Origin: Scolanthus callimorphus
Lineage: Eukaryota; Cnidaria; Anthozoa; Actiniaria; Edwardsiidae
DNA: 64,000 bases
Direction of reading: 5' to 3'
NCBI GenBank assembly: GCA_033964015.1
Contig: CM066917.1
Span: forward strand, 25,513,951 to 25,577,950
Positions 1-9,344 of the stretch are shown piece by piece. The notes below the pieces were generated by a model. The model saw only the letters and a program-made list of their open reading frames with translations, did no database searches and had not been told where the DNA came from. How positions within the stretch are numbered: position 1 is the first letter of the stretch; each line of letters starts with the position of its first letter. The translations under genes and the position numbers were made by a program.

Positions 1-1174
1 GTCGGAAACAGTGGCGAGAGGTTTGTCAGTCACCGAGACGTACCTGAAAAGAGTTCGAAGAACAGTGTCGAAGATGATGAGATTGCAGTGGACCAGTGAT
101 CTTGACATCGATGTTTTAGAAGCCAAGGGTCACTGGGCATCGCTCGACGAACTACTGGAAGTTGTCTCTCACTACCTTCCTCGATATGAGGAAGTGCTCA
201 AGAAATGCAGGGACAAACCAGGTAGTGTTTGCTCGGGGGATTTAACGTTTGCCACAAAATTTCTAGCCGTCTACTTGTTCATCAAGGTAAAAGGATCCCG
301 ACCCATGACGTACCAGTACCTCACCGTTGACATGGTTCGCACAGCGAAAACAAACGGGGGATTCGTTGACCAGAAAATGTTCAAAACTGCAGGGAAATAC
401 GGATTTGATTCGCTTCTTTTGACCGACACTAACATGAGAGTTTTGGATGGATATATCAATCATATTCGCCCTCTGCAGAAACCAGCTTGCGATTACGTGC
501 TAGTGACGAGAAACGGGGGGCAGCACAACAAGCTCGGCGAGCTCATGAGCAAATTGGTTTTCGATGCCATTGGAAAGTACGTTCATCCGACGCGCTATCG
601 ACAGATCGTCGAGACTGCAAGTTCCAACCAGCTTAGCGCAAGAGAGCAAGACGCAGTTTCAGAAGATCAAAAACACAGCTCGGTTGTAGCAAGAGTGCAT
701 TATCAAAAGCAAAGATCTCGGGAGGTCGCAACGAAGGCGCGCCAATGCTTGGATAAACTACATGGCGACAAGGGGACAAAGCTGGAACAAGATGTGATTT
801 CAAGACTGTCGGACATCTCGTCGGCCTCCTCTCAAGAACAGGAGGTGCACAATCTGTCCAGCGGTTCTACAGAAGAAGTCGAAAGTGCAGAGGAGGCGTT
901 GCCAGTAGAACGCGAGTGCAATTTCATTAAAATGCCAAGACTCACACGCCAGCGCACTTTCAAAGTGGCCAACATCGATCGTACATGCAATAGAAAAAAG
1001 GCCATGTTGTTCACCCAGGACGAGGACAAGTATCTCAAAGCCGGTCTCAAAAGGTACGGCTATGGTCAGTGGACAGCCATTCTAAGGGATTCCGAATTTC
1101 ATTTCCAGAAAGGAAGATCTTCTGACTCTCTGAAGAAACGCGCGGGGGCCAAGTTTTGCAGGGAAAAGCGCTAG
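1..1174 (+). CDS. Tyrosine recombinase (integrase), 3' part, unit A
   Basis: The reading frame is open from position 2 and the gene begins before the window. The visible part equals residues from about 205 of the 594-residue protein in unit B and has an identical sequence. It contains the catalytic Arg (GSR), a Lys-rich beta-hairpin region, the HPTR box, the KHSS His and the HYQ Tyr expected of tyrosine recombinases. These are followed by a charged linker and a Myb/SANT-like domain at the C-terminus. A polyadenylation signal AATAAA lies at 1253-1258. The role is expected to be site-specific cutting and joining of the element DNA in the nucleus. The cyclin-like gene follows 210 bp downstream on the same strand. 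Confidence 0.85.
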   Translation, partial: SETVARGLSVTETYLKRVRRTVSKMMRLQWTSDLDIDVLEAKGHWASLDELLEVVSHYLPRYEEVLKKCRDKPGSVCSGDLTFATKFLAVYLFIKVKGSRPMTYQYLTVDMVRTAKTNGGFVDQKMFKTAGKYGFDSLLLTDTNMRVLDGYINHIRPLQKPACDYVLVTRNGGQHNKLGELMSKLVFDAIGKYVHPTRYRQIVETASSNQLSAREQDAVSEDQKHSSVVARVHYQKQRSREVATKARQCLDKLHGDKGTKLEQDVISRLSDISSASSQEQEVHNLSSGSTEEVESAEEALPVERECNFIKMPRLTRQRTFKVANIDRTCNRKKAMLFTQDEDKYLKAGLKRYGYGQWTAILRDSEFHFQKGRSSDSLKKRAGAKFCREKR

Positions 1175-1383
1175 CTAAAAACTTACTGCTACTATAGAAC
1201 TGGAATGAACCAATCAAACGAGAAAGCGCTCTAGTATAGAAGTGAAATGTCGAATAAAGGCCTGGGAACTACGGTCATTCTTTATGTGATTGCGCAAAGT
1301 ATTCTGGGAAGGCGACGAGTCGCTATTAAGCGCGCAGACATTTCAAGGCAGGTCTCTTACCCGTTGAACCTCGACCACTAAAG

Positions 1384-1746
1384 ATGGATATCATTGTAGA
1401 TAAACACCCCGAGCTATCTCTGAAGGATTTGAAATTTGCGGGAGAATTTTTGCAAGGAATGTGCGCCCCGAACTTTCCAAAATCTACTGCTATGCTGGCG
1501 GAAAGTCTGCTTTGGAGGCATTTGAACAGAACTACTAACAGGAAAAAGTCAACTTTAAGGGAGCTCATCTTGGCATGCCTTTTCATAGCCGTAAAGCTGG
1601 AAGACAGCGATATGGCCAGGAATAACCTATTTATGGACATCATTTCTACGCCTGTGCCGAGGGAGGACATTATCGAACAAGAACTTCACGTGTTAGAATC
1701 GGTCAATTGGAGACCCTTGGAATATTATGAGATGATTGGACTTTAA
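1384..1746 (+). CDS. Cyclin-box small protein, unit A
   Basis: This 120-residue protein resembles the first cyclin box. A helix of the form LRELILACLFIAVKLED (about residues 67-83) matches the conserved helix with its Lys-x-Glu signature. The stretch after it, REDIIEQELHVLESVNW (about residues 102-118), matches the helix that ends in the 'LxxLxW' pattern of cyclins. It is shorter than a cellular cyclin (two boxes, usually 250 residues or more), so it is a single-box form. The start is the first ATG, just after an in-frame TAA. A CCAAT box lies at 1209-1213 and an ATTAAA signal near 1811. The likely role is to bind or tune a host cyclin-dependent kinase; this is inferred from the fold only. 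Confidence 0.7.
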   Translation: MDIIVDKHPELSLKDLKFAGEFLQGMCAPNFPKSTAMLAESLLWRHLNRTTNRKKSTLRELILACLFIAVKLEDSDMARNNLFMDIISTPVPREDIIEQELHVLESVNWRPLEYYEMIGL

Positions 1747-2026
1747 ATCGAGTATATGTTTTACTCTCTATATCCAAACGGAACTACGAAATGGGCATTA
1801 AAACTAAGACATTAAAACACAACAATGATGTAAGCTACTTGCTTTCCTTTAATATTTGTGAAATTGATCACCTGCTGTGAACAAATAATTCGAGTAAACG
1901 TGTACAAACAAACAAACAAGCAGCATTTACTCTTAGACATTCTATAGCAATTGGCTTGTGTTTCAATAACTATACACAAATTGTCCCTTTTTCATGACGG
2001 GAAGCACTCCTTACATCATTTTACAT

Positions 2027-3337
2027 TTAGGATTTCTTGAAAAACTTTGTAATTTCCGCTTGACCATCAATGCTCTTTGGGCGTTTTCTAGCGGGAACGG
2101 GTTGGGTGAAAGGACAACGAGTAATCCTGATCGGGCGTGGGCTGAAAGTGGGGGTCTTGGGTGGGCGATCCAAGCGCGGGCACGAACGAGGTGGCGTCGG
2201 CAGATCCTTTAGGAAGCCATCGTACGTCAGTATTGAGCTTGTTGTGTCTTCCTGGTGTTTCCTTTTCGGAGTGGTGGATGGGGTTGGCGGGATAACGAGC
2301 AACTCGTCTTCGGAATCTGATTCTGCAGCGCGCGGGCTGAAAAGGTCTGGCGTCGAGCCCAAATCACTGTTCGACAGTAGCTCATCATCAAGGCATTCTG
2401 CAGGTGCGTCGCTGTCTGGTTCTTTCTCGGATAACAGAGGGAGTGGACTGCACAGATCCGTTATTGAGGTCTTGTCATCCTCGGATATGAGCCTCAGATT
2501 AACGCAGAGCTCTTGTCTGGCCTTTATTGCTCCCGGCAAGCGCAGAGTGCCTTTTGTCTGATGGTACAGCATGATCTTGTTACTGATGATCTCTACAAAG
2601 GCCTTTATGTTCGCTACTGCTGGGTGATTAGGAAGATGCGTCTCAATTTCACTGACCATATCTGCCATCTCTTGCTCTTTTGTGGATAACCAGGGGTTTC
2701 CAAACACTGTGGCGAGCAGCTCTTTCTCTTCCACTTCCCGTCTTGTCTTCTTCTCCTCTTCCTGCTGGTCGGCGATTCTCTCAAACCGTTCACGAAGAGG
2801 TTCTGGAAGGGGCCCCGTGTGACTAACGATAAGATGTTCTTCGTGTTTCGATATAACGCCCATCTCCCTTAACATCCTTCTGCGTCTGGTGATGGCCTCT
2901 TTACGCTCTTTTGACATTCTTTTACGAAGCTGAGACCTCTCATCGCTGATCTCGGAGAGAAGGAGAGACAGTAGCCTCCTGCTTAGGCTGTATTCGCTGT
3001 TTGCGTCCCAGATCTGCTTCATCCGCCTTATGACGTCTTTCTCGCCTTCGATGACTTCGAAATCGCTGTCGAGAATGTCCTCATCATCATCATCTCCATC
3101 ATCATCTCCGTCATCGTCATCATTATCATCATCATCATCATCAACATCATAATCATCGCCGTCGCCGCCGTCGTCGTTCTGATTCCCATCATCATCTGTA
3201 TGGAAATCGTCTTCGTTCTCAATCTCCTCAACTTCCTCTAAGTCATTGCTGGGATTGTCCAACAGTGAGACAGAAACTATGCGCTGGATTTCGTCTGCGC
3301 AGAGGCCTTCTGCGTCCCCATCGGTTTCTGTAGTGTT
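2027..3337 (-). CDS. Helicase gene last exon: acidic tract, Cy-like motif, PIP box
   Basis: This exon encodes the C-terminal 436 residues. The acceptor TTTTTGTCACAG ends at 3338, so the TTG at 3346 is intron and not a start. The order is: an acidic region rich in Asp (about 3070-3200), an RRLL motif (2969-2980) resembling a cyclin-docking Cy motif, a basic stretch and Glu-rich coiled segment, a Pro/Ser/Thr region with TPKRK (2258-2272), and QAEITKFF at 2039-2062, 3 residues before the stop. That last motif fits Q-x-x-(I/L/M)-x-x-(F/Y)-(F/Y) of PCNA-binding peptides exactly, and its position at the extreme C-terminus is typical. An ATTAAA signal on this strand lies at 1848-1853. Confidence 0.75.
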   Translation of the reverse strand, partial: NTTETDGDAEGLCADEIQRIVSVSLLDNPSNDLEEVEEIENEDDFHTDDDGNQNDDGGDGDDYDVDDDDDDNDDDDGDDDGDDDDEDILDSDFEVIEGEKDVIRRMKQIWDANSEYSLSRRLLSLLLSEISDERSQLRKRMSKERKEAITRRRRMLREMGVISKHEEHLIVSHTGPLPEPLRERFERIADQQEEEKKTRREVEEKELLATVFGNPWLSTKEQEMADMVSEIETHLPNHPAVANIKAFVEIISNKIMLYHQTKGTLRLPGAIKARQELCVNLRLISEDDKTSITDLCSPLPLLSEKEPDSDAPAECLDDELLSNSDLGSTPDLFSPRAAESDSEDELLVIPPTPSTTPKRKHQEDTTSSILTYDGFLKDLPTPPRSCPRLDRPPKTPTFSPRPIRITRCPFTQPVPARKRPKSIDGQAEITKFFKKS

Positions 3338-6300
3338 CTGTGACAAAAATATTAGAGTTTGTCAACAACTAGACTAAGAGCTCGATGGGTAGTTATCGAG
3401 ATTGATAACGATAACGACTAGGGTAATTTTCTCCCCTTCACTCGCTACCGATTAAACAATAAAGAGTGATTAATTATTGAAGGAGTAAATTTGCAGGATT
3501 CGTGGTACTGCCGGAGTGTGCTTATACTATGATTTGATAACAACGCCGCGCGCTTAACTTTTCCGGGGAGGGGGTCAAGCTTTCATGTTTGCCAGTTGGA
3601 AACTTAAAAGTACCTGTTGGAGTGCAGAGGCCATATCCGTCGCCCACACGATGCAGTCCATGGCGTGTGTCGAAAGCCATTTGTAGGCGCTGGGGTTGAC
3701 AGTGGGGAGGCTCTTGAAGAAGAACTTGTGGAGTCGACGATCCATCGCCTCATTGTGGTCTGTTCCAAAGTCCATTGGTTTCTGACATGTGATGTACATG
3801 CTGGCTTTGCACATGAACCCGGTTGCCCCTTTCCATTTTGAATCATGGGCTGTATAACCTAAAATCATAATATAACTATCAATAAAACAGCGCTTTGGTA
3901 TTTATGGTTATTGTCGTGCTGTATTGTTCTCGTCGACAGACCCCACAAAGGTATACACGAGTATTCGCGTTTACCTTCACCACATTGTTTTGTGCCTAGC
4001 CAACACTTACCTCCTTGGCAAAGAATCTTCCAGTCGTCTATGTCCATCAAGCCCTGATCTGCCTCATCCAAAAGAATCACTTCTGTGGACTGCTCAATCA
4101 TTGCTTTGTTAAAGCCTTTTTGTTTTGTCACTCGCGCTATTTTGCATAGAGGAATTATCTGGAAGACTGGCGCAAACAGGCTAGTTTTGCCGCTGTCAGA
4201 AGCTCCAATCGCACAAGGTACAGGTTGCTTGTGTCTTTTCTCACTAAAAAGAGCCAGCCAGTCTCCGCAGAACAACTCGATCTCTTCAGGAGTGAGGCTG
4301 TTTTCCAGGATTTCCCTGAAGTAGCGCGGGTCTGCTGGGCTTGTTCTGTCGTATGCAACGTACGCCCTTGGGGATATTCGACCTTTCTGCAAATGAAAAA
4401 AAAAGAAGATATTTGTTAGATGAAGCTAGCACGCATATACCCTGCCATTCCCACACGTTAAGGCTTTGGGTGGCCGTATGCTAATAGGTATATACCTGAT
4501 TACTTGAGATAACATTGGTCACGAATGCCCGCTGCCCAAACGACCAGAACCAACCACCTTTTACTTCAACAAGGTCTGTTTGAATCTCCACTGGGTCCAA
4601 AACACGGCTCCCCGGGGCGCTCAGGATTGGCAGGATTCTGGAGATGTTCTTTACAAGACGATCTTTGAATTCATCATTTCCCATCAAACTGTGAAGAAAC
4701 GCCTTCATGGAGCACAGCTTCGTGTAGGTGAACGAGGACCCTTTAGCTAACCTCAGCACATTTCCATCGGATACAGCGTAGTTAAGGCGCTTCATGACAA
4801 GGCCGATGTCATTGATCAGCACTGTAGTTGGGCACGAAAGCGGCTTTAGAGACGCGGTTGCAGCTTCAAGAAAAAATATATGTCTAGTAAGAAATTGTGC
4901 ATTATCTATACTATTAACATCTCTTTGTCAGTGTTAAATTCACCACCCCCAGTCAATCACAAGGTCACAGCACGGGCTCTTTTCTAGTTATACATCAATT
5001 AAGGTCTTGGAAAAGGTAAACATTTAAAAATCTCCATAATATTTTTTCATGAAATTGTTTTGATTCAGTCCTAAAGTCTATTTCTAAAACCTCAAATGAC
5101 CCGTCAATTGTCTTCCTAGGCTTCAGTTTCCCATTCCTTTGTACCTCCCGCCACTCGTTTTCGGTAATTTAATTAACTTTACACGCTTTTTCTAGTACTT
5201 GAGGTCTCGGTAATGGTAAAAAAATAAAATTCAGTTGACAGAGTACTAAAGTATATTTCTAGCACTTTAAATGACACGTCAACTGTTTTCCGAGGTTTGA
5301 GTAGCCCATTCTTTTGTATTGCCCTCCACTAATTTTCTTATAATTAACTAATTAACTTATATACGCTTTTCTAGTACTTAAATTTTAAGCCAAAATTCAC
5401 CTTCGCGAAGCTCCTAACCTTGCACAATTTAAGATATCGGCGTCACATTTTTTGTGTCGTTAGAAAATGATACCACCTAAAAAATGTGTATTTATTGTTT
5501 ACTTCAAAAAGACTTTATGATAAATTTTGCGGCCAAAAATGGAAAAAGCAACTTTCAACCTCGCACATTTTGGCAGTTCATTTCTCCCTGAGTCAAATCA
5601 GACAAAGTGTGAAACTGTGCAACAACCCGCTAAGGCCTAGGGCATACGTCGGATTAAGGTCGAACCGATTACATTTCTTTCAAAAGATACCGACTCATTA
5701 TACTTTCAAATAACAAATTATCTATTGTTTTAAATGTATAAGACGCGTCTCTAATTCGACGTATGCCCCAGGCCTAATGGTCATAGAGCTTCTCAAAGTA
5801 AGCAAGGTAGCTTTTAGTTTGAGGTCGTTAAAATACAAGAAAACTTTAAACTTCGCTAAATTGAATTACATAAAACAATATTTTAGTTTTACTGCGGTTT
5901 TCATAATTCTGCGAGCTCTCGCTAACGATTTCCAACCGCGTCAAAACGCCTTCTGGCTTCTGTCAATCAAACTCCCGACGCGAGTCTTTTCATCGTTACT
6001 CTTTGTGCTTCATTGTGATTGGAAAACACGTAACCGTTGCTCGGGTGTCAGGAAGCCATTTTAGCACTGCTTAGGCGCTGGCCAATCAAAAAGCACAACG
6101 ATGGAGTAACGACGAAAAGACTCGGGCAGGACTCGGGGCTTTGACTGACGGAAGCCAGAAGGCGGTTTTACGGTTGGAAATCGATAGCGAGAGTTCGCAG
6201 AATTATGAAAATCGCAGGAGTAAAACGACATTTTTAACAATTAGATTACGAGCTCGAGATTTCTATGAGCTGATAGTTGACGAGGAGTTTTTAGTAAAAT

Positions 6301-8663
6301 CACACTCACACACTGCCTTGGAATAATGTTTGTTTTTCTTCAAAACGCCGGCCTTTCAAAACTCACTATCTATGACTCAATAGACAGTGAGTTCTTAGCC
6401 AATCAGAATGCATGATTCGTTATAGTGTGTGAGTGTAATTTTAATGTTTGAGAAGGAAAAACCAAAACAGAAACGCAAAATGTGTGATTTTACTGAAACT
6501 GATTATGATGACATAAATTGTGACGCGGCGAGATCTTTTTTCCGTAAGCACATCCTTTTACCTTACCGAGACCTAAAATTTTTCGGTAAAATGTTCACCT
6601 TTGCGAAGCTCCTGACCTCCTGCACGATTTGAGATATCGGCCGTTAGAAAATAATATCACCTAAAAACCGTGTGAGGGAATTTTCATTTTAACTTGAAAA
6701 ATATTTTATGATAAATTGTGCGGCCACACATTGTAAAAACGTTTGATTTTCAACTGTGCGACCTAGTATTTTCGTAAATATACAAACTATCGAACATCGC
6801 GCACACGGTTTTGCAGTTCATTTCCCCGAGACTAAGATCCGACAAAGTGTAAAATTGTGCAACAAATCGGAAATGGTCTGGAGCTTCTCAAGTAAACAAG
6901 GTCGTTTTTAGTTCGGGGTCTTAAAATACAAGAAAAAATAAACTTCACTAAACTCTGGGGCGTAGCCAGCCCCCCCCCCCCCCCTTTTCTCGTGAGATTT
7001 TCCCATACATTTACTGTATTTGCTGAAGGAAATTTGAACACTTTCGTCCCATGTTTTCACTATCCCCCCCTCCCCCCCCCATAAGAAATTCCTGGCTACG
7101 CCACTGAAACTGAACAACTTCATAAGATAGAGCAATCTTTGAGCTTTACCACTGTATGCATTGGTACGCGACCTCTAAATTCATGTTGCGATTTTTAGCT
7201 GTCAAACGCTTGATTCGGCTGCTTTAGTGGGTCGATATTGATTGCAAAATCAACCAAAAAATGGTTTCAACCTATCCTTTCTTAGAAAATTGAAATTAAT
7301 TGAAAATTGAAATTAATTGAAAATTGAAACTTGAAATTAATTGAAAATTGAAACTTGAAATTAACATTTTCTTCGGTAAAATTGCCAATCGCAACAGTGA
7401 AATTTTGAGGTCGCGTAGCCATGCATACGATGGTAAAACGATATGTGGGGAAATATCATGGAATAAATTGCGACGCGACAATATTTTTTTCCGTAAGCAT
7501 GTCGAACGGCTTTACAGAGACCTTAATTGAATGAAACAGTCGAGAAAACTGCACGGTATATTGTCAAATAATATTTTTATACCTGGCGATACTTGCTGCT
7601 CTCCTCTCCTTCCATCACAGTCAACATGGAGGTCCACTTTCCCAAGCTCAACAAGAGCTGCCTCGATCATGGGGCAAAATTCCGTCTTTACTATCCGCAC
7701 TCGTACAACATGCTCAGTGGCCGTACTCTCTTTATCACGTAACCCTACTTCCGTTCTCAAGATGCTGAAAAATATAAGAAAAGACAATTAGACTTTGTGC
7801 ACTCTTATCGAATGTTTCTACGCGTACTTTGCACCTACAAATGAGCAATTATGACCTCATCGATTTTACATAAGCAATCAGTGTAATTAATGAAAGGCTG
7901 CCCCCCCCCCCCCCCCCTCCAAGTCAGATCAGGCGACTAAAAATGTGTTAAAGCTGTTACCCCCTCCCCCCAGTCAGATCAGCACACACACACAAAAAAA
8001 ATAAGCGGGAACTTGCCTTAGACAATGTTGCAACGATTTAGCGACCAGCTCCTGCATGCAGCCGTTGTTATGGTCCTTTACTGCTTGACATAGTTGGTCC
8101 AACTTAGGGTTGTGGTCCGTTTTTCTCTTGCCCTTGCGGATTGGGGTTATGTATACTTCTACATCACAACTGCACATAGCCTGTCGGATGACGAGTGGAT
8201 TGATCGGTGCCCCGTTAGACGTTTTACACGCTACCCAGTAAGATATAGCCGGGTATATTTGCTTTCCGGGTGTGGATAACTGAGACAAAACGAGATCTGT
8301 CTCTTCGGCTGTCTGGTCGTTACTCGATGAATTCTTCTGTTGCCGTTTCGATAAGCTGATTGCGGAGAAAAAGAAGACAACATCTTTTACAGCTGCTAGT
8401 TTGTCGTCACATTCGCTTCTCTTATCACAAACCCAGCGCCAAGCCCTGATGAAAAAAAAAGGAAACAAAAATCGGTAATTATGATGTGCTCTCGGACTCG
8501 GGGATGTTTCTTTTAAAAAAACTTACTTCATTATTTCACTCTGTTCCACCCTCCAAACACACTTGAAAGAGACCATCGAACATTGTTTGTTGATTATTCC
8601 CACCACATTGCATTCTAGGGCGTCACGAATCGCCTTGCTGTTTAGCTGCGACGAAGGCTTCAT
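2027..8663 (-). CDS. SF3-type helicase with acidic region and C-terminal PIP box (seven exons), unit A
   Basis: This gene is modelled from splice signals. The exons (minus strand, high to low) are 8663-8527, 8445-8017, 7764-7583, 4863-4496, 4386-4011, 3858-3614 and 3337-2027. All six junctions are phase-compatible (2, 2, 1, 0, 1, 0) and the total is 3048 nt, exactly 1016 codons. Five introns are GT-AG; intron 2 would be GC-AG (AAG|GCAAGT). Exon 5 has a Walker A motif (GASDSGKT, 4206-4183) and a Walker B (VILLDEAD). Exon 6 has a helicase tail with an arginine-finger-like DRRLHKFFF. The last exon has an Asp-rich tract, a basic/coiled segment, several Ser/Thr-Pro sites and a terminal PIP box (QAEITKFF). 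The protein probably unwinds element DNA at an origin and recruits PCNA in the nucleus. No HUH nickase motif is visible. The acceptor at 4864-4865 and the GC donor are the weakest parts of the model. Confidence 0.72.
3614..4863 (-). CDS. Helicase gene exons 4-6: ATPase core
   Basis: These three exons (4863-4496, 4386-4011, 3858-3614) carry the P-loop ATPase of the helicase gene. The introns are 109 bp (4387-4495) and 152 bp (3859-4010), with good GT-AG signals: CAG|GTATAT to TTTGCAG, and GGAG|GTAAGT to TTTTAG. Walker A and B are spaced about 46 residues apart, as in the short SF3 core of parvovirus NS1 or papillomavirus E1 relatives. The sensor segment reads YITCQKPMDF, where SF3 helicases usually have Asn after Ser/Thr, so motif C is atypical. 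The family call is therefore by analogy. Confidence 0.72.
5631..5777. mobile_element. MITE-like element with 19-bp inverted ends
   Basis: The ends AGGCCTAGGGCATACGTCG and CGACGTATGCCCCAGGCCT are inverted copies with one mismatch. The element is about 147 bp and AT-rich inside. It interrupts a repeat whose intact relative is at 6841-6880, which supports insertion. Confidence 0.7.
5886..6226. mobile_element. Foldback element, arms about 140 bp
   Basis: The left arm (5886 to about 6023) and the right arm (about 6083-6226) are near-complete inverted copies; both include TTTTCATAATTCTGCGA, CGCCTTCTGGCTTC and GAGTCTTTTC in the same orientation-corrected order. A central loop of about 60 bp separates them. 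No coding sequence is present. Confidence 0.75.
6959..7102. mobile_element. GGCGTAGCCAG inverted-repeat element with poly-C runs
   Basis: The ends GGCGTAGCCAG and CTGGCTACGCC are inverted repeats. Next to each end lies a long C run (from 6971 and from about 7064). This short element is widespread in cnidarian genomes as far as I recall. A half copy with poly-G occurs at 62563-62604. Confidence 0.65.
7289..7366. repeat. Simple repeat of TTGAAATTAATTGAAAA type
   Basis: Several imperfect tandem copies of a 14-20-bp AT-rich word are visible. No other function is evident. Confidence 0.7.
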
Positions 8664-8898
8664 GATCATCGCCCTCCGAACTTTGGCGTAGAATGGTCCT
8701 GCCTCCTGCAGGACCCCTTTTTATGAGGTTAAACTGCTTAATATTCATGATGCATTTTAAGAGGAACGACTGTATGTTGTCGGTGCTTCTTTTTAGCCGG
8801 TCATGGTATATGGACAGCAACTGTCGACATTGTTCCGTTTTGACATGGGATGAAAGGAACGGACATAGATATTTTAGTCATATAGTTAATTGAGTGGA
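8664..8898. promoter_or_regulatory. Divergent promoter region with TATA-like box and hairpin
   Basis: This stretch lies between the helicase start codon (8663, minus) and the small plus-strand ORF. On the minus strand a TATA-like word CATAAAAAG sits about 55 bp before the ATG. Between them is a perfect 8-bp stem hairpin at 8695-8715 (GGTCCTGC, loop CTCCT, GCAGGACC). The hairpin is kept in all four units, with one change in B. The promoter role is inferred from position. Confidence 0.45.
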
Positions 8899-9150
8899 AT
8901 GACTAGGGAGTCCGGCGAACTTCAAAGGGTAATCGCTTGTTTTGCGCTCAGATCGCTTGATTTGGCCCTTGCAACCGTGACTGCACACGCACAAAAGGAT
9001 TTCTCTGAAAAAGTTAACAAAGAGCTATTACAATATCAGGGTGTTAGGAGGCTTTATAAAAAAGAACGAAGAATAGGTATCCCTAAATCATTAATCGCGG
9101 CTTTTCAAGCTTTTCAAGCTGCAATTTTCAAACTGACCCCTTTCATTTAA
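8899..9150 (+). CDS. Small ORF of 83 codons, unit A, function unknown
   Basis: An ATG at 8899 opens 83 codons ending in TAA at 9150. The product is basic to neutral, with a helical look and an Ala/Phe-rich C-terminal stretch (AAFQAFQAAIF). I do not recognise a family. It is kept at full length in unit B with a few substitutions, but is cut by frame changes in C and D. It is divergent from the helicase gene. It may be non-coding leader sequence. Confidence 0.3.
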   Translation: MTRESGELQRVIACFALRSLDLALATVTAHAQKDFSEKVNKELLQYQGVRRLYKKERRIGIPKSLIAAFQAFQAAIFKLTPFI

Positions 9151-9344
9151 TAGTACATCAGATGGATATTTGGACATGTGACGATCATTTGTACCCGCCA
9201 TGTACGTTCTAAACGCTTTAACCAAACGCTTAGTAAACCAAGTTAACTGATTTTGTATTGACCTATTAGGCTCAGCTCAAACAAACACCCCTTCAAAAAT
9301 AATTAATGCATATTCATTGACTCGAATCCCGTTGAAGTTTCATT

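Larger units (their letters stand above)
5385..6955 (+). repeat. Two diverged direct copies of an unnamed repeat
   Basis: The segment around 5385-5630 continuing at 5778-5860 and the segment 6590-6955 share the same order of words, for example 'gcgaagctcct', 'gatatcgg', 'gttagaaaat', 'gacaaagtgt', 'gagcttctcaa' and 'aaaatacaagaaa'. They are direct repeats about 1.2 kb apart and moderately diverged. The first copy is interrupted by the element at 5631-5777. Confidence 0.65.
4864..7582 (-). other. Large intron of helicase gene filled with repeats
   Basis: This intron of 2719 bp separates exon 3 from exon 4. It holds no convincing coding sequence. It contains a pair of diverged copies of one sequence (about 5385-5860 and 6590-6955), a short inverted-repeat element nested in the first copy (5631-5777), a long foldback (5886-6226), a 'GGCGTAGCCAG' element (6959-7102) and a simple repeat (7289-7366). 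Confidence 0.55.

Noticed and set aside
2027..3346. A separate 439-aa gene starting at 3346
   Set aside because: The first codon is TTG inside a polypyrimidine-CAG acceptor; the exon joins in phase to the helicase exons upstream.
8017..8663. HUH rolling-circle nickase domain in the helicase N-terminus
   Set aside because: No His-hydrophobic-His pair with a following catalytic Tyr is visible in exons 1-2.
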